Assembly: GCA_023055355.1 (NCBI GenBank)
Contig: JALJCS010000001.1
Coordinates: forward strand, 47,125,381-47,189,380
Direction of reading: 5' to 3'
Length of the DNA: 64,000 nucleotides
From: Agelaius tricolor
Taxonomy: Eukaryota > Chordata > Aves > Passeriformes > Icteridae
The position numbers were made by a program, and so were the translations under genes. This document shows positions 1 to 14,094 of the stretch, one piece after another (position 1 is the stretch's first letter; each line of letters begins with the position of its first letter). The notes under the pieces were generated by a model that worked only from the letters and a program-made list of their open reading frames with translations, was not told the origin of the DNA and ran no database searches.

Positions 1-3000
1 GGCATCCTACAGCTTCCTGCTGATGGTGTTTTCTCATACATTTCCTCTTCAGAATTATATTTGCTGGCAAGAAGTTTGATCTTCTTGTCGGCTTCGTTAC
101 TGTCTTGCCCTGAAGACTTGAGGGTTCTGATAATTTATTGTTTGGTTTATTTTTTGTATTTTGCTTTGTTGTTGGTTTATTTTGGGGTGGGGTTTTTTTT
201 GTTGTTTTTGGTTTTTTAAAATTGTGTCTCTGTTTTGTCTTCTGTGTATATGGAAGCCAATAGATATTCTTCACTTTCATAGTAGTCAAGGCCAGGAAAT
301 TTCAATGTCAGCTTTGAAACATGAAAAAATTACTTTCTAAACCAATGACATGGGTGAGAATATCTACCGTCTGCAAGACTAATACAAACCCTTCTCCAGT
401 TGTTTGCATCAAAGTATACTGGAGCTACAGCATGGCTAAAAATATTTTCATATGAGGAAATTAATCTTTGGGTGCATTTCATCATTCTATTGCCACCACA
501 TATGGAATCCTTTGGTTAGATGTTTGTGTAGTCATGCTGATTGTAGGGGTCATGTTTAACTAGTAAGCTGGGCTACATAAGGAGACATCATTGTTTTTTT
601 CAGTTCAAATTGCCTAGATAATGGAATTAAATACGTAATTGTTCTGATTTATTTTGTCATCTATTATGTTCTGTATGGCAATGATGCAGGTTTGCCTAAG
701 AAAGGAAGCTCATATCCTCACTCCTCAGAGCATACCTAAGGTGTACATGGAAAAATCCTAGTGAGATGTTGGAGTGCTACTTATGAACATATACAGGTTT
801 AGATGAAACATACAGAAATATATTTCTCTTTGGAGGCAGAGACTTGAAGGATATATCCTAGGATCTAACTTCTCCATGTCCTTGTCTCAGACTGATTCGT
901 TTTAAGCAGCTCCCTGAAGTGTGTACACTCTTCTGCATACCTGTTTTGTTGAAAGTACACAGACCTGGCACCATTATGTTTGCCAGGCGTTCTCTTATCT
1001 CCTGCAAGCATTCAAACAAAAGTGTTCTATTGCTCCCTGAGTAATCTGTGGGTGATCTTAACATTGAGCAAAAGTCAGGGCAGGAACTTACGTTGAATTT
1101 CTTAGCTCAGGAGCGAACAGTCTCCGGAAGGAAAGGGGGGTGGAGTAGGGAGAAGACAGCCACAACTCCAAATAAATAGTTTAAGGGTTGCAAGTGTGTC
1201 CATATACGAAAACATTGCATAAGCATAAAAGTGCTGAAATGTTAGATAGTATAAACTGAGTTTCACAATATATCCTGGCTTTAATAAAGCTGTTTCTGTA
1301 TAGGCTTTGATGTTAGTGTTTTCTTAAAGTAGATCTCTCAAACCTATCTCGACCCAGTTTCTATTTGCGTGCTAATTTTAGTGTCCAGTTCTACAAGGCA
1401 AATTTGGCACATTTTGAGGCATACAGATAGTCTTATTGAGCAACAGGGGTTATTAAATATAATGTATAATACCATGCCCTGTGTAGAGGGCATCTTTAAG
1501 TCTCTGTTGCAACAATTATTACACTTGGATGAGGGAGGGAAGTTTAAAAATACCCCAAATAATTAGCAGCAGATTTTTGCATGTGCCCCCTACCCCAAAA
1601 GAAAACAAGAATCATGTTGCTTCCTGAACTGTTAACTGTTACATAGGCTGCTACATTGCTTTCTGGTAAGGGAAAAATAGAAAAAAAAAACCGCACATTA
1701 TTTCTGAAAAAGAATTTTAAAATTATTTTTGGTTTAATCCTAAAAGTTAGCTTTGTGCTCTGCTTAGAGATACAGTGTGACCTGCTTAGTTTAATGAAGG
1801 TCAACACTTTTTTGTTTATAATTTTCTTAAACTGCAACTAAAACTATATCTCAAGCCTGGAAAGGGGAAACATGATAAGTCCCAGACTAAGAGTGCTATC
1901 TCTAGATGGCAATCAGAAACACATGAGCTTGAATTATATTCTGTAGTCTTTAAGTGTATACAGAATTTCTCTGTGACTATTAAGGACATGGATTTATGGG
2001 ACAAAAATTAACTTGTTGCTGGGTCTCTAGCTCTGATCAATGTTGCAATTTCTAGGTTAATCTCACTTAGGGAATTATTCAGCTTATTGTGCAAGTGCAC
2101 ATACACACACCACACACACAAACACAAAAATATGTGTGCCATCATATATATTCTAATGCAATATTCTAAATTTCAAGATATAGATGAGGAAAACTGGATT
2201 TATATAGCTTTTAAATGAATGGTCACTGTGCTTGCAAAACTATGTAAGAGGAATACTGAAAAGCACCTTTTGAAAAATAAATCTTTGTATTAGCTGAGAA
2301 CAATTTTTCAATAGTTAGCGCAAATATTTCCTGTGCCTTGTGAAATGTTTCTATAACAAGTGGGGAGTAAGGGTTCCATTTCTAAATGAGTGTACCTCTT
2401 AATGATTTTTTTTTTAATCCAAGTTAGGTAGATAGAAATCACTGTATTTGAGCTGTTCCACTGGGGTTTTTTGATGCTGAAAAAAATACAGTATGTGTGT
2501 GGCACCAGAATTGGTTGGGAACAGGAAAGGCATATTTTGTATCTATACTAAATGTGTCGGCTTAGTGCATAGAAGACTTGACCCTTGTCAGGTGTTTTGA
2601 AGTTAACTGGCTGACTTATGGATTAATGAGTTTAAGACTGAAGTCAACCAGCGACAGGAATGAGCTTTGTTGTGTGAGTGTGTGTGTGGCTGTGGTGCAG
2701 ATTTACAAATTTTTATAATGCTTTCAGCTGGACCATGAAAGTCTGATGTAAAGCTTATCTCTGATCTCTGACTATGGCCATACTTGTGGGATCATGTTTA
2801 TGTGTATGGGGGGAGGGAGATGAATTCTTTAACACTTGACACCTGGCTCTGCCAGGTTTCTAGCTATACTATACTGCACTATTCAAGGCATTAATAAAGT
2901 TAAAACCTTAAGCTGTATGACCAGTAGGTCATAAAAAACTGTTGCTGAGTATTGTGACCAGCTTTCTTTCACAGCTGGATTATCATCCTGAACAACTAAC

Positions 3001-3026
3001 TCTTTTTTCTTTTCTCGTTTTCATAG
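1..3026 (+). other. FMN1: FMN1 intron (3' part), upstream of first visible exon
   Basis: Non-coding. It ends in a pyrimidine-rich tract and TTTTCATAG acceptor at 3026. The upstream exon should end in phase 1 (a single G completing GCT, Ala) and lies outside the window. Contents seen: a G/T-rich low-complexity patch near 130-225, a short CA-rich run near 2100-2130 and a GT-rich run near 2675-2695. No recognisable gene or mobile element. Short open frames on both strands here have no coding character. Confidence 0.85.
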
Positions 3027-3088
3027 CTGTTGTGAACTTGGACAACTCTGTGGTTGATCTAGAGACACTGCAAGCCCTGTATGAGAAT
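3027..3088 (+). CDS. FMN1: FMN1 exon a: FH2 domain segment (VVDLETLQALYEN)
   Basis: A 62-nt internal exon. It starts after the acceptor TTTTCATAG and ends at a strong GTGAGT donor. The first two bases finish an Ala codon, then it reads VVNLDNSVVDLETLQALYEN and stops in phase 0. 'D/N-S-V-V-D-L-E-T-L-x-A-L-Y-E-N' is the conserved FMN-family FH2 stretch that precedes 'RAQ..EL', which is exactly how the next exon begins. FH2 domains form head-to-tail dimers that nucleate and processively elongate unbranched actin filaments. FMN1 acts in the cytoplasm at adherens junctions and focal contacts (family knowledge). The exon is short, but its frame and both junctions fit the rest of the gene. FMN2 is the only close alternative. 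Confidence 0.9.
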
Positions 3089-4884
3089 GTGAGTAATCAG
3101 AGGAAGTCCATAAAATGTAGGAATACTGTGTCTCCATGTGAAGGTATTTTTACTTGGCATCAGTAATATTCAGAAAGCTTGTAGAAGTCCTGTTTTGAAG
3201 TGACGTTATTTTCCCCAAAAGCAATGAGTACCAAGTATTTTAATTGCATTATTTCCATTGTGTGTTTTATGAAGTGCATGTATGTCTACATAAGTAACAC
3301 GATCAACTTGTAAATGACTAAACAGATGTTAATTTTGCTCCTTTTTTTTGCTTCTTGGGTGTGGAAGTCTTTGATCAATAGAACCAAACCTTACACTCCA
3401 CACCTTTGAATTCACTTTGTAATTTCACTAATATAAAAATCCCGCTCAACTAAAAAAAGTTTTGATAACAGAAATTATTCTCTTTATGGAACTGGAGCAT
3501 TTAATTATTGTTGTTTCAGGGATTGCTCTAAAATAGTTTTAATTCTTTGAAAGGAAAAGAATTTCTCTAAGGTGGTGTATTAAAAAGTAGTATAAACTTC
3601 CAGGGGCTTCATAAATGTCTGGTGGTAATAATCCGAGAGATTTAACCTTTAGGTATGTAAAGTCGGGGATTCAGAATATGCTCAAGCATGTTCTAAAACT
3701 TGACAAAGCCTGTAAAGTAAAAAATTCAAAATGTTGTATCTTAGAAGCGTGTTTCTGCCTTCAGCTGAGGCCAGTGAGCATTGCCCCTGTCTGTGAGTGC
3801 AGTGCCTGGATATGTGGGGGTCTGGCTAGGTATCTCTTGAAAGAGTGAGGAGGCTTTCCCTTTGCCCTCCAAAGAACTTCGAAATATGAGATGTAAAGCT
3901 GTGAGCCACAGAATGGCATTGAAGGCCAGTGTATGTTATTGTACTTGATCCTTAATTTCCCTCGTGGTTTTGAGAATGTTAATTAATTTTACACCTTTCA
4001 GATATTTGGTTTTTAGAATTTAGCTTTTAGTCACCTGCTTTGGAATGATTTGATGGTTTATGAAGTCCCTCTAAATAATGCACTTTGACATGCCAAAAGA
4101 GAGATAGTAAGCTCTAGTCCGCTTTACAGAAAAACTGAGGAGCTAAATAAAACAGGAAGAAACCAAAAGTCTGACAAGAGCTAGAAAGAACTTTTGCTAT
4201 TCATTCGTGAAGAACTAGGTTAACCAACACTGCCCAGAAAGATAATGGTCAAAAGAAAAACCTCTTCTAACACCATTCCAAATCTCTATGAACTCTTTGC
4301 TTCTTTGCTCCACAAAATTTTTGTTTTGGCCTATGGTATTTTATTTTAAATTACTTTTAATCTGCTTCCTTACACAGTTCATGTATATTCCATGCCATGC
4401 AGTTTTTAGCATGCAAAAAATTTGAATTAATTTTATAAGTTACATGTGTGTGAATGTGAGAGATTTTCTTGTGGGAAGTATGGAATACATACTGCAGTCA
4501 TAATCAGTTTTTGCATACTTCTCTTTCTTATTGTGAACAAGTAGGGTTTTTTCATATCAGTTTGAAAATATATTCCTCTTATGTTGATAATGTGCTAAAA
4601 CTTTTTAAATTTTTACTTAATGTCCTCTCTAATATACTTCAGAATCCTAATATAATGGATTATTTGCAAATTTGCAGTTCATTGAAATAACCAAATACAA
4701 AATGTCATTGTGTCCATTTTGTAATTACCTTCACTTATTACAGAAAATGTCTAGGAAATGTCCTGATCAAGGAAAATACCATGTGTAAATCTCAGGAAAG
4801 ACTCAAGTTTTCAACTGTCTAATATATTTCTTTGCTTTGAATAGAAAACAGACCAGTCCAACTTTATTGTATTTGCTTGGGTGG

Positions 4885-4925
4885 AAAACAAAAAAAAACC
4901 CCAAAACCACAACCAAAAACCAAAC
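4885..4925. repeat. A/C-rich low-complexity patch
   Basis: A run of A tracts broken by CC pairs, with no fixed period. It is the complement of the G/T-rich patches seen elsewhere in this gene's introns. Simple low-complexity sequence; no function inferred. Confidence 0.7.
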
Positions 4926-7900
4926 ATATTACAAGAAAAGCCCTCATATTACTTGAATAGGATTTTATAAGGGGACCTGAATTTTAATCCTGGATCTTCT
5001 TTTTGATAAAAATCTGTCTTGAAACAAGCTTTCTTTTTAGTTGACTTTTGTTTTCTTTTTTTCCTTTCAGCCCTTTGTCAAAACAGTTCAGACCTTGCAT
5101 TTTCTTTCCTTGCTAGCTTCACTAATTATAGCAATATTGTTCAATAACTGTTGTAAGTAATGGGTGGTACCAGAAAGCCTGGCATGTTTGATTCCTCCCT
5201 TATTTCTCAATCTCATCCTGTGTTGTAAGTGGGAATAACTTTGCAGAATTTACTTCTTAGCCATTGACTTAATTTTTAGTTCTTAGGGGTTTTTTTATTG
5301 GATTGAGAATTTTTTTTGCTGCATATTTAAATACCACTGTACTAGTCCTCAGTCTTTCTATTTGATTTGTATGGAACATATGGGAGCATTTGTTTTACAG
5401 TTCTTCCTTCAGAATGTAATCATTTTTTCTGATTGCATGTGTCTGGCATAGTGCTTTCCCTTCTTAAATGTGAATGAAATTTGGGCAGTCTCCAAACCTA
5501 AACACACCCTAATTTCAAAAGCCACAGTCCTGAGGGTTCAATTCCTGTTTACTGAGGAATTAAACTCCTGTTAAACCACAAAGATATTGTATATATCTTA
5601 GTGACTTTTTATAAACTAAGAAGCCCACACCCCACCAAAGACCCAAGCCATCAATAATTAATTTAATATTATTAAGTTGAATTGTATTAAGTGAGAAAGA
5701 CTGTGTTAGTGCAGCATTGTACTGTACAGTCAAATAGCTCTTAGGTGTGGTTGTGTAGCTTGCTTTGTGAAGAGTTGTTTAAATACATGTTGATAATTAG
5801 TTATGTATTAATATCTAGACAGTTTTAATAGGAGAATATTTGTAGATAAAACTACATGTAAGTGTGCTTTTCCAAATTCTCTAATAACAATGCAATCAGG
5901 TGATCACTATAATTAGAGAGAGAGAAGACAGGTAAACATTCCAGTTGCTGTGTGGTGTTAGGACATATTGATTCTGATGAGAAATGTAGCAACTGGCAAA
6001 TCCGTGAATGTTTACTTTGAAACAGATAGCCTCTTAGCAGCTGGGGTTGTGGCTTAAGCATCACTGAAACAAGGTATGTCTGCTTCTGCTTATGCCTTTG
6101 CTATGTCATGAAAACGGTTGTATAAAAGTGGCTTAAAAATGCTATTGAATAATTTATCATCTTTCATCTATGGATTTCCCCTTTTTACATCACAAAAGAA
6201 ACATGCATATTTTCATAATTAGGCTCCCAGTAAATTGCCCACATTGTCTTTATCTTTAAAAGACTTAGGCCAATGCTTTCAAAAACCTCAAAATGCCTTT
6301 GCTAGAGAGAAAGGGCATCCACAAGTCTGAAGTGCGTCACACTTCTCTGCCCTTAAGAGTCAAACTTTCTCCTCAATTATTTCTTGTGATTTTTTTTTCT
6401 TATTTTAAACTAGCAATTACAATGCGATGTCTTTTTTTTTTTTTTGCAAAGCCAAACTATACTTGAGTTCTGATGATCCAGCTTGAAAAGAATATGGTAT
6501 TTATTATTAACCAGGGTATCTCTGTATATCCTTGTTTCATCTGCTATTGACAAAATTCCTTAGACAACTCACTCATTGTTTTGAAAGATATAACACAAAC
6601 TTTTAAAGCCAAGTTTGCAAAAAAATAAAATTCCATACATTTAAACTGATCTAAACTCAGAGCTAGGCTTCTGTTGTTAGGAAAGTAAAAGCTAACCAGG
6701 AAATGTATGAGATTTATGTTGTGAGATGGAAAAAGGGCCCTTATGAACTTTGGTAAGAGCAAATACTGGCTAAATTAATACTCTGGAAGAAAATGGTAAA
6801 AGAATTAAACTGAAGTGGAATATTTTTGCAATAATTTAATTCAGATTTTTGCTGTCTGATTTTAGATATAGTTAATATCAAATTCTAGTACATGATATTA
6901 TTTTTTCCACTTTTGATGCTATATATATATCTATATCTAGCAAAAAATCAAGGAAAGAAGGAGCAGTAACATTCAAAGAGATGCTAATGCAATCAGGTTA
7001 ATGACTTTTATGAGAAGTGTTTATTGAATGTATTCTCTCTTGACACACATTTGAAAGGCAATATAAAAGCTTTTTTAAAAATTATCCATCTGTAAATTGG
7101 AGAAAAAATAGGCATTAACAATAAAGAAAGCTGGTAAAATTCTGAGAAACTATTTTTGATAATACCTGTGCAATAGACACAGTATTCCTTTTCTGTCAGA
7201 ATTTAAAGTACCATTGATCACAATTCTGGGTACCTGAGCCATAATTAGTCACTTGAAATTCAGATTTGAGTCTGAACTTGTGCTGTATACTTCAACTTCT
7301 TGATTTTGGTGAAGGGTGTAAACTTTCTCTCTTGAGTTGTGCTCTGGCCTCCCCATGAGTGGATCATGCTCAGCCTTTGCATCTCTGACAGTTGTTACTT
7401 GTTTGCATACACAACTTGAGAATAATGGCTTAAATAAGAAATAGGGAGTCTGCCTAACCTTTGCCCGTGGGATTTGGTGGAGAAACATCAAGAGCTTGAA
7501 CATGCATGTATGTGATAGATTGCTGTGATAAGCACTCTAATATTTCAGTCTGTATAGAAGGCTGTGAGAGAGAGAACTCTGAGTATTTATTCTAAAATAT
7601 TTGCAAATAACGATTTAGTTTTATGCTCCATGCTAAAGTACTTCTCTTTAACTGTTATGAAAAAAATGTTAAGTGATTTTCCTTCGGTTTAACATGAGAG
7701 AAGATAATTTAAAGACTGGCCAGAAATAATGGAAATTAATTTAATTTGTTAGCATGAGAACTTGTTTACTTTTACAAAAAGCTGGGTGTTTTTTTTTTCA
7801 AAAACTTAGTGTAAAAACAGTGTAAATTGAATACATGAACTTTTTGAAATATAAGTTGAATAAATAAAATAGCTCCTCCTACAGTCATGTCATTTGCACA

Positions 7901-8552
7901 CCTAGACCTCCATGGCTCTGATGACGTGACCACTGGAACAATGCTATCTCTCTTGGCATCCTTCCAGCTTCGAAAATCTGTAGATTTCACTTGTTGCCAA
8001 GAGAGTTCTTACTGATTTGAGAAGTGATGGAAACTTTTTCTTTTAACTCTCACCTGGGTAAGAGTGTTCTAGATTAAGTGTGGACATGTCCCATTTACAT
8101 TGGCATTTTTAACACAAAACCAAACCCAAGCCTTCTCCACAACAGCACATGCAATATTTAAGTTAATACTTCTGCATTTAGTTGTCTTTTTCTAGTCCTC
8201 ATCCTGTTTCTGGAAAGGTCTTCTACAATAGGATATAAAATTGATTAAATTTTCTGATCCTAGTATCTTGGAAACATTCTTCTTCTCAGGATAGCATTGT
8301 ACAAGAAACAATTGCTACAGTAATTATCTTCACAGATCCTGTGTCTGCCTTGACTTTATGCAGAAAAGTGCCTTTGGAGGATGAATCCCTAAGTTTCTTT
8401 CCCCACACTGAAGTGAGACTGGGGTAGGGAATTCACATAGCTGAGTGTTATGAATGGCCACTAATTCTAAAATTAAAAACTGGTAAATAAGCCTCAGTCT
8501 AGCCCTGATGCCATATAAACAAGCAGATAAAGGGAGGCCCAAGCCGGTCAAG

Positions 8553-9028
8553 GGAAGTGACCTGCTCAGCACTAGTGGGACCACATTTAGGATGCTGTGT
8601 GCAGGTGTGGCCTCTCCAGGGCAAGAGGCAGTGACACATTGGAGCAAGGCTAGCACAGAGCAGCAATGATGGTTAAAGACTTGGAGAAGTGTTATTCAAG
8701 GAGAGGCTGAGAAACAGCTGGGGTTGCTCAGTCTTGAAAAGAGAAAGCTCAGAGGAATCTTCCCAGTATGTACAAATAAATACCTCACTGGGGAGGGGGA
8801 GTAAAGAGCACATATCGAGACTCAGGAATGCCCAACATAAGGGGCCTCCTGAATTTGAAGCACTGGAACAGGCTGCCTAGAGAAGGCATCAGCTCTCTAT
8901 CCTTGGGGATATTCAAAACCTGGCAGGATGTGATACTGAGCAAGCTTCTCGAGCTGCCTCTGATTTTTGTCAGTGTTCACCTAGACAGTCTCCAGGGGTC
9001 CTTTCAAACCTCAGCTATTCTATTGATC
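8553..9028 (+). mobile_element. CR1 LINE 3' fragment, sense orientation
   Basis: Matches the 3' part of avian CR1 (chicken repeat 1) non-LTR retrotransposons from memory. Landmarks in order: the block read as 'AGTGGGACCACATTTAGGATG' in part near 8574-8593, 'AAGGAGAGGCTGAG' near 8698, 'ACTGGAACAGGCTGCC' near 8862, 'GATATTCAAAACCTGGCAGGATG' in part near 8909-8930, and 'CTCCAGGGGTCC' near 8990, ending in ATTCTATTGAT, a decayed form of the CR1 terminal ATTCTATG repeat. It is 5'-truncated with gaps in the middle, as usual for CR1. The divergence suggests an old insertion. Small open frames here are CR1 remnants, not genes. Confidence 0.9.
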
Positions 9029-10488
9029 TTTGGTACAGGTACTGCCACAAATTTAATCTCTTTGCGTCCAGAAAAAAGTTTATTGCTGGACAAAAAAATA
9101 TATTTGCAATATTTCCAATCTGTTGAAGTATTTAATATATAAGATCAGACAACTTTAGAGATGACCTTTGAAGAGTATCCACAGAAATACTGACTAAATA
9201 CTAGGATATGTGACATCATAGACAGGTGACATCGCATTATTTCCAGGCTCCTTGAAGTATTAAGAGAAATTCTGAAGGGCTTTTGCTATATGACTCTTTA
9301 ATCTCTTCATCTTTCTATTTCACATCTGTATTTTCAGCCTTTTCACATGGGAAGATGTTCAACAATTTCAGAAAAAGTGTCCAAACTCAAATTTCTGGTT
9401 TCAGGTTCCTGATGGAGTAGGCATGATGATTTGAAACAGCTCTTCTGCTAATCCTGCAAAAGCATTCAAGAGAGAATGCAGTTGCAGCATTTCTTACACT
9501 TTGCCATTATCTGAATGATTAGAATATAATTTTTCACTGCTGTCTTCAAGTTCTGTGGTGGAGAAATTAAAAAAATGAGTGTAATTTTTTCTTAAAGGAA
9601 TAAAGGTAGATACACTTTTATTAACTCTTGGGCAGATTAATGTTTTGGATCTCTCTTGGAAACTGCTATGATTGTCAAAAATGGGTCAGAAGGAGAGATA
9701 TTCTTTTCACTTTTATTCCTTCCATGCCATTCAATTTTTCAGTACTACTGTTTGGAAAAAAAAATTTACCATAGCTTGGAGCACTGAAAAAAAAAAAAAA
9801 GTGAGGCTCAGATTCTATTGATTGTAATATTGAAGAAGAGACCCCACAGTGTGCCAGAGAGTTCTTCAAGAAGCTTGGCAGTTTATATGTACTCTTTTTT
9901 TTTTTGCCTATTAAGATAAAAATGAAATTAATTTTACTTCAAAGAATTATGCAGTAGTTCTCATGTATTATATGTATGATAGTTCCATTATAAATATGGT
10001 TTTTTTCTAAGTGTTTTTTCAAATCCCAAAGAAAATTTAAATTGCAGTAAAAAAAACTATTTTCATTTATTTAAGAAAATGTATTATTTAAACGCATATT
10101 TAAAGATCAGATCACATTCAAATGTAACCCAACAAATTTGTGAAGAGAAATATAACTCTCCTCTTGAGTCCTTCAATTCAAACATCTCGTAAATGAGCAA
10201 AGAGGATGAATTGGGAATGAAGATCATTGTCTCAGTGCATCATTGAATGAGTCAATACTTTGCAGACTGCTAGTAGTCAATATTATTATTTGCAAGATAT
10301 TCTATTCTCCAGTAGATCTATTTATAGTTAAACTTTGTGGACTGTATACTTTGTGGACTCCTATAGTATTACCATAAGCAGATGCTAGAAAGGAAAATCT
10401 ATGAATTTGATTTTTGTTACAAGGGCATATTTCTGTCTGTTGTTTGACCAGTCAAATAATTTTTTTTATTTTTTCCCCTTTATTCCAG

Positions 10489-10580
10489 AGAGCACAATCA
10501 GATGAACTGGAAAAAATAGAAAAGCATAGCAAGGCATCCAAGGAAAAAGAAAACGCCAAGTCTTTGGATAAGCCAGAACA
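10489..10580 (+). CDS. FMN1: FMN1 exon b: FH2 domain segment ([13 protein letters not shown])
   Basis: A 92-nt exon from acceptor TTTATTCCAG to donor GTAAGA. It enters in phase 0 and leaves in phase 2. It reads [13 protein letters not shown], a basic/acidic helical stretch [11 protein letters not shown], then SLDKPE plus the CA of a Gln codon. This is the FH2 region leading into '[17 protein letters not shown]'. The insert KEKENAKSL before DKPEQ is what I remember for FMN1, whereas FMN2 has a shorter KEEEVKLL-type linker, so it supports FMN1 over FMN2. Only 138 nt separate it from the following exon, and the split Gln codon (CA|G) rejoins cleanly. Confidence 0.93.
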
Positions 10581-13731
<3,151 letters not shown>

Positions 13732-13791
13732 GACAACAGCAGAAGTCTTCTATCATACATTGTCTCATATTATTTGCGTAATTTTGACGAG
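13732..13791 (+). CDS. FMN1: FMN1 exon e: FH2 domain segment (DNSRSLLSYIVSYYLRNFDE)
   Basis: A 60-nt exon, exactly 20 codons, phase 0 at both ends, from acceptor CTTCTATACAG to donor GTGAGT. The whole peptide is DNSRSLLSYIVSYYLRNFDE. It corresponds to the FH2 segment after 'KLKDVKSS', typically 'DN..SLL.YIV.YYLR..DE', a helix in the C-terminal half of the domain. The next intron is only 182 nt. The exon is symmetric, so inclusion or exclusion would not shift frame, but the motif is conserved in formins and it is probably constitutive. Confidence 0.95.
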
Positions 13792-13973
13792 GTGAGTGAA
13801 AATTAAAATTAACTCTGTTAAATTCAGATTAAGCAGCCCAATTTACTAAATTTGCTCTTCTGTTAGTAAGATGCAGAAATATGTATAAATATTCCCTGGG
13901 ATTTCAGTTATATATTTTAGTATAGAATAAAAGTAATGAGCACTAGGTAACTGTTCATTTGTTTATTCATCAG
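13792..13973 (+). other. FMN1: FMN1 intron, 182 nt
   Basis: GTGAGT donor to TTTATTCATCAG acceptor, phase 0. Nothing else visible. Confidence 0.9.
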
Positions 13974-14094
13974 GATGCTGGAAGAGAACAATGCATCTTT
14001 CCTCTTCCGGATCCACAAGATCTCTTCCAGGCTTCACAACTGAAGTTTGATGATTTTCAAAAAGATCTCCGCAAAATGAAGAAAGATTTGCGAG
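13974..14094 (+). CDS. FMN1: FMN1 exon f: FH2 domain segment ([20 protein letters not shown])
   Basis: A 121-nt exon, phase 0 to phase 1. It reads DAGREQCI, then [20 protein letters not shown], then [12 protein letters not shown] and a trailing G. 'FPLP.PQDLF.ASQ.KF.D..KDLRK.K.DL' is the formin FMN-type FH2 helix region leading into the long C-terminal helices. The donor is GTACAG, which lacks the usual G at +5. It is probably a weaker splice site, compensated by CGAG at the exon end. It is followed by the first of the very large introns. The G rejoins with CA of the next exon to make Ala, giving [10 protein letters not shown]. Confidence 0.94.

Larger units (their letters stand above)
3089..10488 (+). 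other. FMN1: FMN1 intron, 7.4 kb
   Basis: GTGAGT donor to TTTATTCCAG acceptor, phase 0. It contains one clear CR1 copy (about 8553-9028), an A/C-rich low-complexity patch (4885-4925), a short TA-rich run near 6921-6940, and A- or T-homopolymers near 6430, 9788 and 9893. No exon-like segment joins the FMN1 frame. The rest is AT-rich sequence in which I recognise nothing. Confidence 0.85.

Noticed and set aside
2975..3026. An alternative acceptor (CTTTCTTTCACAG ending at 2974) that would extend FMN1 exon a by 52 nt
   Set aside because: 52 nt is not a multiple of three. With the phase-1 G from upstream the reading hits TGA after a few codons, so it would break the gene.
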